Assembly (NCBI GenBank): GCA_947243795.1
Contig: OX365943.1
Location: 496,001-560,000 of the forward strand
DNA from: Saccharomyces uvarum
Lineage: Eukaryota; Ascomycota; Saccharomycetes; Saccharomycetales; Saccharomycetaceae
Direction of reading: 5' to 3'
DNA length: 64,000 nucleotides
Shown one piece after another: positions 60,138-64,000 of this stretch (its first letter is position 1; every line of letters begins with the position of its first letter). The translations under genes and the position numbers were made by a program. The notes under the pieces were generated by a model. It saw nothing but the letters and a program-made list of their open reading frames with translations. It was not told the DNA's origin and did no database searches.

Positions 60138-60474
60138 AACCTTCGCTTTCCCTTATGGTATGACATACATGGTGCTTTATTTTCAGCACATTACAAAATA
60201 ACCAGGAATATTTTAATTTTTTAGATAATGAGATATACTTTACACTAGATAATTGGCCACTTAATCAACCCGTAAACTCATGTGTAGCGTTTGATTAATC
60301 GGTAAAAATTAAGGTAGTACCACGTTTTTGATGCTCTGACGCTCAGCTTTCTTTTCTCTTTTCTACGTTTTAATTATTAGCTCTATTGCCCACCCAGAGT
60401 ACGTAGGGTTAATCATGTGTTGTACAAAATATGTTGGGGCTAGTCATCTTTGACACTGCCAAAAAATATAAAAA
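60138..60474. other. PDH1-tRNA-Phe gap
   Basis: This 337 bp AT-rich gap holds the PDH1 3' end and, at 60461-60474, T tracts on the minus strand that terminate the tRNA transcript. Nothing else is recognised. Confidence 0.5.
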
Positions 60475-60566
60475 TGCGAATTCTGTGGATCGAACACAGG
60501 ACCTCCAGATTACTTGACCGAAGTTTATTCTTCAGTCTGGCGCTCTCCCAACTGAGCTAAATCCGC
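60475..60566 (-). tRNA. tF(GAA): tRNA-Phe(GAA) with 19-nt intron
   Basis: The minus strand reads GCGGATTTAGCTCAGTTGGG and ends with the T arm GGTCCTGTGTTCGATCCACA. The 92 nt comprise 73 of mature tRNA plus a 19-nt intron placed one base 3' of the anticodon, as in all yeast split tRNAs. The anticodon is GAA. The acceptor stem (GCGGATT with AATTCGC), the anticodon stem CCAGA/TCTGG and discriminator A are complete. Intron bases CTTC can pair with the anticodon loop. A (AGCTCAGTTGGG) and B (GTTCGATCC) boxes are intact, and a T tract follows at the 3' side. Mature sequence matches S. cerevisiae tRNA-Phe closely. Confidence 0.98.
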
Positions 60567-60677
60567 GTAATTTTTAAAAAATCAAAGACTACCATATAGC
60601 CAGAACACTTGCGATGTATATCACCTTTTCACCATGTCTACTTCCAGTAAGCTTGAAATGGGATACCTCAATTATAG

Positions 60678-61008
60678 TGTTAGAACAAGAATCAACTATC
60701 GTCTATCTACTACTATTACAAACGGTGTTAGAAGATGACATAAATTACAAGACCAGTAAAACAAGATTCAAACTGTCATCATTATTAATGGAAGCTGAAG
60801 CGCAAGGATTGATATTGATATTGTAATAGGATCAATGAATGAAAATGTATAATAAATAATGAAAAGGCAGAGAGATGGTCAAACAATTCACTAAATTATT
60901 AGAATGGATAAATAAATACAGTAAATACAGTAAATATAATAAATACACACGATGAAATGGTAGGGTGTGAAAGCAAACCAGAAGGATTTTTCACTATTAT
61001 TCCAAAGT
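60678..61008 (+). mobile_element. Solo delta-type LTR (Ty1/Ty2 family), old
   Basis: The 5' half is clearly a delta LTR (TGTTAGAACAAGAATCAACT onward, including the GGAAGCTGAAGCGCAAGGAT block and the TAATAGGATCAATGAAT block). The 3' half is more diverged and the right end, near a TTATTCCAA, is approximate. At about 330 bp it has the length of a whole LTR. No internal Ty genes accompany it, so it is a solo LTR left by recombination, and its divergence suggests an old insertion. It lies about 110 bp upstream of the tRNA-Phe gene, the window where Ty1-type elements integrate. It is a fossil. The downstream edge nearly touches the YPR003C stop. Confidence 0.8.
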
Positions 61009-61042
61009 CCCAGATACGATGCATTTTTTCTCTAACCTGAAA

Positions 61043-63280
61043 CTACACCAAACTAGAGTTAAATAAAGTATTAGACATAAAACTTTCCGAATCATTGTTT
61101 TGAGTATTATTTCCTTTAGTTTTCATTTTTTCAACCTCATAAAGAGCCGCATCAATACTATCAAAGTAAGGAGAATACGACTCTTGCATATCATCGCATG
61201 CACCGCTAGTGTTGCCTTCATTGGTACTTGATTGTACCCTTTCCACATTAGGTGTTACGCCTGCTTTCAACAATCGCGTCCTTATCTTATCATTAATGGA
61301 TACATTAGCAAGGTAAATGAAAACGTTACGTCTCTTATAACATGCAATGATTTCATCTAGTACTTGGGCGGCTGAGGAATCTATTGAAGTCATTCCTCCT
61401 AGATCAAAAATGACATATTTTATGGAGTCCTTCGATCGGAATGACTTTCTTCCAGGATGTATTTTAGATGAACCAAATCTCTCTATCCTATCAAGTCTCT
61501 GTTTTAAATCTTCGCTGTTGGTAAAAGTCAAAGGCTCTGGAATTCTAACGATCATACATCCCTCAATCTCTTCGATTCTGCCCTCAACAGCTAGTAGATT
61601 CTTTTTTGTAGTCCTTAAATAATCGTCAAGATTTGTAAAGTTTGAAGTTCCTGCTATTCTAGCCAGGATTTGGATTCTTGACTTTGCTGAGTGCTTTATT
61701 ATATTCAAAATCGAATAAACACATCCTATACATATTCCTGATTCGATTGAGTAGAATATTGTGACGCCAAACGTAACAGCAAAAACGAATAGTTCACTAT
61801 AGCCACCGCATTGTAAATGGAATTTTATATCACCAGGCACTTCCTCTAATAAACTTATTCCAATCACAGTTGTAATGACAGATAAAACGCAGTTGGGAAT
61901 ATAATGTACGAACTGAAGCAATAAATTCATTGTGATAAGGGTTATAATACCCACAAAGACTCCTGACATAACGCTTTGCGCTCCTGAAAGAGCGTTGATC
62001 TTGGATCTCCCATATCCGCCGAATGAGGGAAGAGCACCAAATAACGAGATGAACATATTTATACACCCTAAAGCGACCAGTTCTCTGTTGGAGGAAACGG
62101 TTAGGTTGTAAGTTGTTCCTAGAGATTTGGATGCTGTAGTAGATTCGAAAAAACCTAGCATTGCTACAATCAAGGATGCACTGAATAGGTCTGGCATTAG
62201 CTTACGTCTAGAGTGAGTCAAAGGGTTTTTCAATTTGTCAAAGTTATCCATACTAAAATCACCAACGATACTTATACCATACCTCTGCTTCAAACTAAAT
62301 TTCATGGAAATGAGAATTGTAACAATTACCACCAATAGTATATCTGGAAAGAATACCGCACTCTTGTGGCGTTTCATCAATTTCTTCTTTAATAGGCGCA
62401 TAAAAATGAGAATAATAAAGCAGCATCCACTGAGTATCGCCGTTGGTTTGTGGTACTGTGCTGGTGCGTAATCAATAAGGAAAAGTACTTTTTCGAAAGG
62501 TGTATGATAATGTTGGGGCAAGCTTACTAAAAATTTGTCTAACTTCAGTTCAGAAACTAAAGAGTTAATTATCATAACCAGTCCTACGGAACTTATGAAA
62601 CCTCGTAGTAATGCTTTACTAAGAACATTTCCTAAAAAGCCAAATCTGGAAATGCCAGAAAAAAGTAAAATTGCACCACTAACAAATGTAATAACTATTG
62701 AAATATCAATTAGTGATACATTGTCTTTATGTAGTGTTATAGATTCAACTGCTTGTCCTACAACCAGTGAAATTGCACTTTCCGGGCCAACAATCATTTG
62801 AGGAACTGAACCCAAGATACCGTACACAAACGGACTAATAGCCAAGGAATATAATCCACATAAGGGCGGGACATGTGCTATCGAAGTTGTGTACGATAGC
62901 GCCAGGGGTATCTGAAATGATGCTAGGGAGATACCCGCAATGATATCTCCCCATAGTTTATTGAAAGTATATTCTGGAAGCCACGAGAAGCATGGTAAAT
63001 AATAAGGTACGGTTTCAAATATCCTATTGTTATCATCAAGGTTATCATTATTGCTCAAGTTATTGTAAGAGTCTGAGCTTACAATATTTTCCCCATATAT
63101 CTCAGAAGCTGATTTTGACGATCCCACGCAGGCCCTCCCTCGAAATTTGGAAGTGTCCTTGTCGTAGTCAGCATTATCAAAAAGAACTTCATGCTGGTCA
63201 ACTGACTTTTTCACTCTTGTTGGGTTGGTAGAGGAGTATGATGTTCTTCCACGCCCTAATAATGCAGTATTCGAAGTCAT
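61043..63280 (-). CDS. YPR003C: SulP-family sulfate transporter (YPR003C)
   Basis: The 745-residue protein has a hydrophilic N-terminus of about 100 residues, then 12 or so membrane helices of the SLC26/SulP fold (about 95-540, for example LSYTTSIAHVPPLCGLYSLAISPFVYGILG and VGPESAISLVVGQ). The sulfate-transporter signature region is present. A C-terminal STAS domain follows at about 560-700 (MIVRIPEPLTFTNSEDLKQRL, YVIFDLGGMTSIDSSAAQVLDEII, and KAGV). In S. cerevisiae YPR003C is a putative sulfate permease located to the ER, not one of the plasma-membrane Sul1/Sul2. Substrate is inferred from family. About 9 residues shorter than S. cerevisiae. Confidence 0.93.
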   Translation of the reverse strand: MTSNTALLGRGRTSYSSTNPTRVKKSVDQHEVLFDNADYDKDTSKFRGRACVGSSKSASEIYGENIVSSDSYNNLSNNDNLDDNNRIFETVPYYLPCFSWLPEYTFNKLWGDIIAGISLASFQIPLALSYTTSIAHVPPLCGLYSLAISPFVYGILGSVPQMIVGPESAISLVVGQAVESITLHKDNVSLIDISIVITFVSGAILLFSGISRFGFLGNVLSKALLRGFISSVGLVMIINSLVSELKLDKFLVSLPQHYHTPFEKVLFLIDYAPAQYHKPTAILSGCCFIILIFMRLLKKKLMKRHKSAVFFPDILLVVIVTILISMKFSLKQRYGISIVGDFSMDNFDKLKNPLTHSRRKLMPDLFSASLIVAMLGFFESTTASKSLGTTYNLTVSSNRELVALGCINMFISLFGALPSFGGYGRSKINALSGAQSVMSGVFVGIITLITMNLLLQFVHYIPNCVLSVITTVIGISLLEEVPGDIKFHLQCGGYSELFVFAVTFGVTIFYSIESGICIGCVYSILNIIKHSAKSRIQILARIAGTSNFTNLDDYLRTTKKNLLAVEGRIEEIEGCMIVRIPEPLTFTNSEDLKQRLDRIERFGSSKIHPGRKSFRSKDSIKYVIFDLGGMTSIDSSAAQVLDEIIACYKRRNVFIYLANVSINDKIRTRLLKAGVTPNVERVQSSTNEGNTSGACDDMQESYSPYFDSIDAALYEVEKMKTKGNNTQNNDSESFMSNTLFNSSLV

Positions 63281-63540
63281 ATTGTAGTGCTTCAGTAAAC
63301 TTCTTCAAGCCGCTGAAAATCGGTTGGAATTAGATGTTTTTCCGCTGAACTCTTCCGTCAATTCAAACCCAAGGGTAGCTCTTTTCTAGTCATCCTCTGT
63401 TGTGTTCTATTAATATTTAGTCCGCTGTTCATACCGAAAGGCTAGATTCAAACAGGCAAGAAAAAGTGAAAAAAAGTAAAACGTGCCCCTTCATTGCTTG
63501 AAGAGATGAATATATTTGAGAGTTAAGAATCTATTTATTT
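63281..63540. promoter_or_regulatory. AIM45-YPR003C tandem gap
   Basis: These 260 bp hold the AIM45 3' flank and the YPR003C promoter. A short A-rich block lies near 63466-63480. No factor site is clear. Confidence 0.35.
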
Positions 63541-64000
63541 TTACTTACGAAGCTTTTCAGTCAGCTCAGGAACAATCTTGTAAAGATCTCCTTGTAACCC
63601 ATAGTCAGCCACATTAAAAATAGGAGCATCAGGATCATTGTTAATGGCAACTATAACTTTTGAGTCCTTCATCCCCGCTAAATGTTGGACAGCGCCGGAA
63701 ACACCAACGGCTATATACAAATTTGGTGCAATCACCTTACCAGTCTGTCCAATTTGTAGAGAATTATCGCATAACCCGTTATCAACGGAAGCTCTTGTAG
63801 CACCTATGGCAGCATGCAAAACGTCAGCTAATGGGGAGAGTAATTTATTAAATGTTTCCTTATCCTTGAGCGCCCTTCCACCAGTTACCACATTCAACGC
63901 AGAAGTAAGTTCAGGCCTTTCGCTTTTAGTAAGGATGGTTTTAACCCAGGTAACGTCCAAATCACAGGGGGGGATATCACTTCCTTTCTCAATCGCAACA
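63541..64000 (-). CDS. AIM45: Aim45, electron transfer flavoprotein alpha (3' part, cut by window edge)
   Basis: The frame runs from the right edge without a stop and ends at 63541. It gives the C-terminal 152 or so residues, beginning [19 protein letters not shown]. This is the ETF-alpha FAD-binding domain: [63 protein letters not shown]. The TTG at 63960 is internal. Aim45 with Cir1 (ETF beta) is a mitochondrial matrix electron carrier. It stops two residues earlier than S. cerevisiae as I recall it (ending EKLRK). It is a neighbour of the CIT3/PDH1 pair, which is also mitochondrial. Confidence 0.95.
   Translation of the reverse strand, partial: VAIEKGSDIPPCDLDVTWVKTILTKSERPELTSALNVVTGGRALKDKETFNKLLSPLADVLHAAIGATRASVDNGLCDNSLQIGQTGKVIAPNLYIAVGVSGAVQHLAGMKDSKVIVAINNDPDAPIFNVADYGLQGDLYKIVPELTEKLRK

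Noticed and set aside
60614-60826. 70-codon plus-strand frame beside tRNA-Phe
   Set aside because: Most of it lies inside the solo LTR and the rest is flanking DNA; not a host gene.

Overview
This window is nuclear DNA from a budding yeast of the genus Saccharomyces. It covers the centromere and flanking arms of the chromosome equivalent to S. cerevisiae chromosome XVI. Gene order and orientation match YPL027W to YPR004C from SMA1 to AIM45. The proteins match the S. cerevisiae products I remember in length, but with clear amino-acid divergence (HST2 looks roughly 75-80 % identical by eye). I therefore read it as a non-cerevisiae species of the complex (uvarum, eubayanus, kudriavzevii or arboricola type). 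I cannot decide which from sequence alone. No nuclear protein gene here needs an intron. The tRNA-Phe gene has one.

Layout, left arm: SMA1 (3' end only), SKS1, RMI1, MET12, RAD1, ECM23, ULP1, VTC3, CTF19, IRC15, SWI1, a degenerate ECM23-like pseudogene, HST2, CIP1, MRPS16, RRP12, TAF3, RET3, RQC2, CHL1, TFC8, NCR1, AEP3, LSP1, ULA1, SNF8 and HAT1. Then comes a point centromere at 56118-56237 with recognisable CDEI, CDEII and CDEIII. Right arm: CIT3, PDH1, an intron-bearing tRNA-Phe(GAA), an old solo delta-type LTR, a SulP sulfate transporter (YPR003C) and the 3' part of AIM45. Several coding starts were moved inward from near-cognate codons to the first sensible ATG (VTC3, CTF19, HST2, TAF3, RET3, CHL1, AEP3, ULA1, CIT3, PDH1, RMI1), which restores the family lengths.

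Functionally this is mostly a housekeeping region: DNA repair and genome stability (RMI1, RAD1, CHL1, CTF19), chromatin and transcription (SWI1, HST2, HAT1, TAF3, TFC8), ubiquitin-like pathways (ULP1, ULA1), ribosome biogenesis and quality control (RRP12, RQC2, MRPS16), and membrane traffic and organisation (RET3, SNF8, NCR1, LSP1, VTC3). The one metabolic grouping is CIT3 with PDH1, two consecutive steps of the 2-methylcitrate (propionate) cycle next to the centromere.

The most unusual items are: the ECM23-like relic in an over-long convergent gap between SWI1 and HST2; an IRC15 protein that keeps the dihydrolipoamide-dehydrogenase fold but has lost both redox cysteines, in a very GC-rich gene with a perfect Ume6/URS1 site; a 58-residue pure glutamine run in the prion-forming SWI1; and regulatory motifs that fit gene function (Pho4 boxes before VTC3, PAC/RRPE before RRP12). 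I found no wholly new system.
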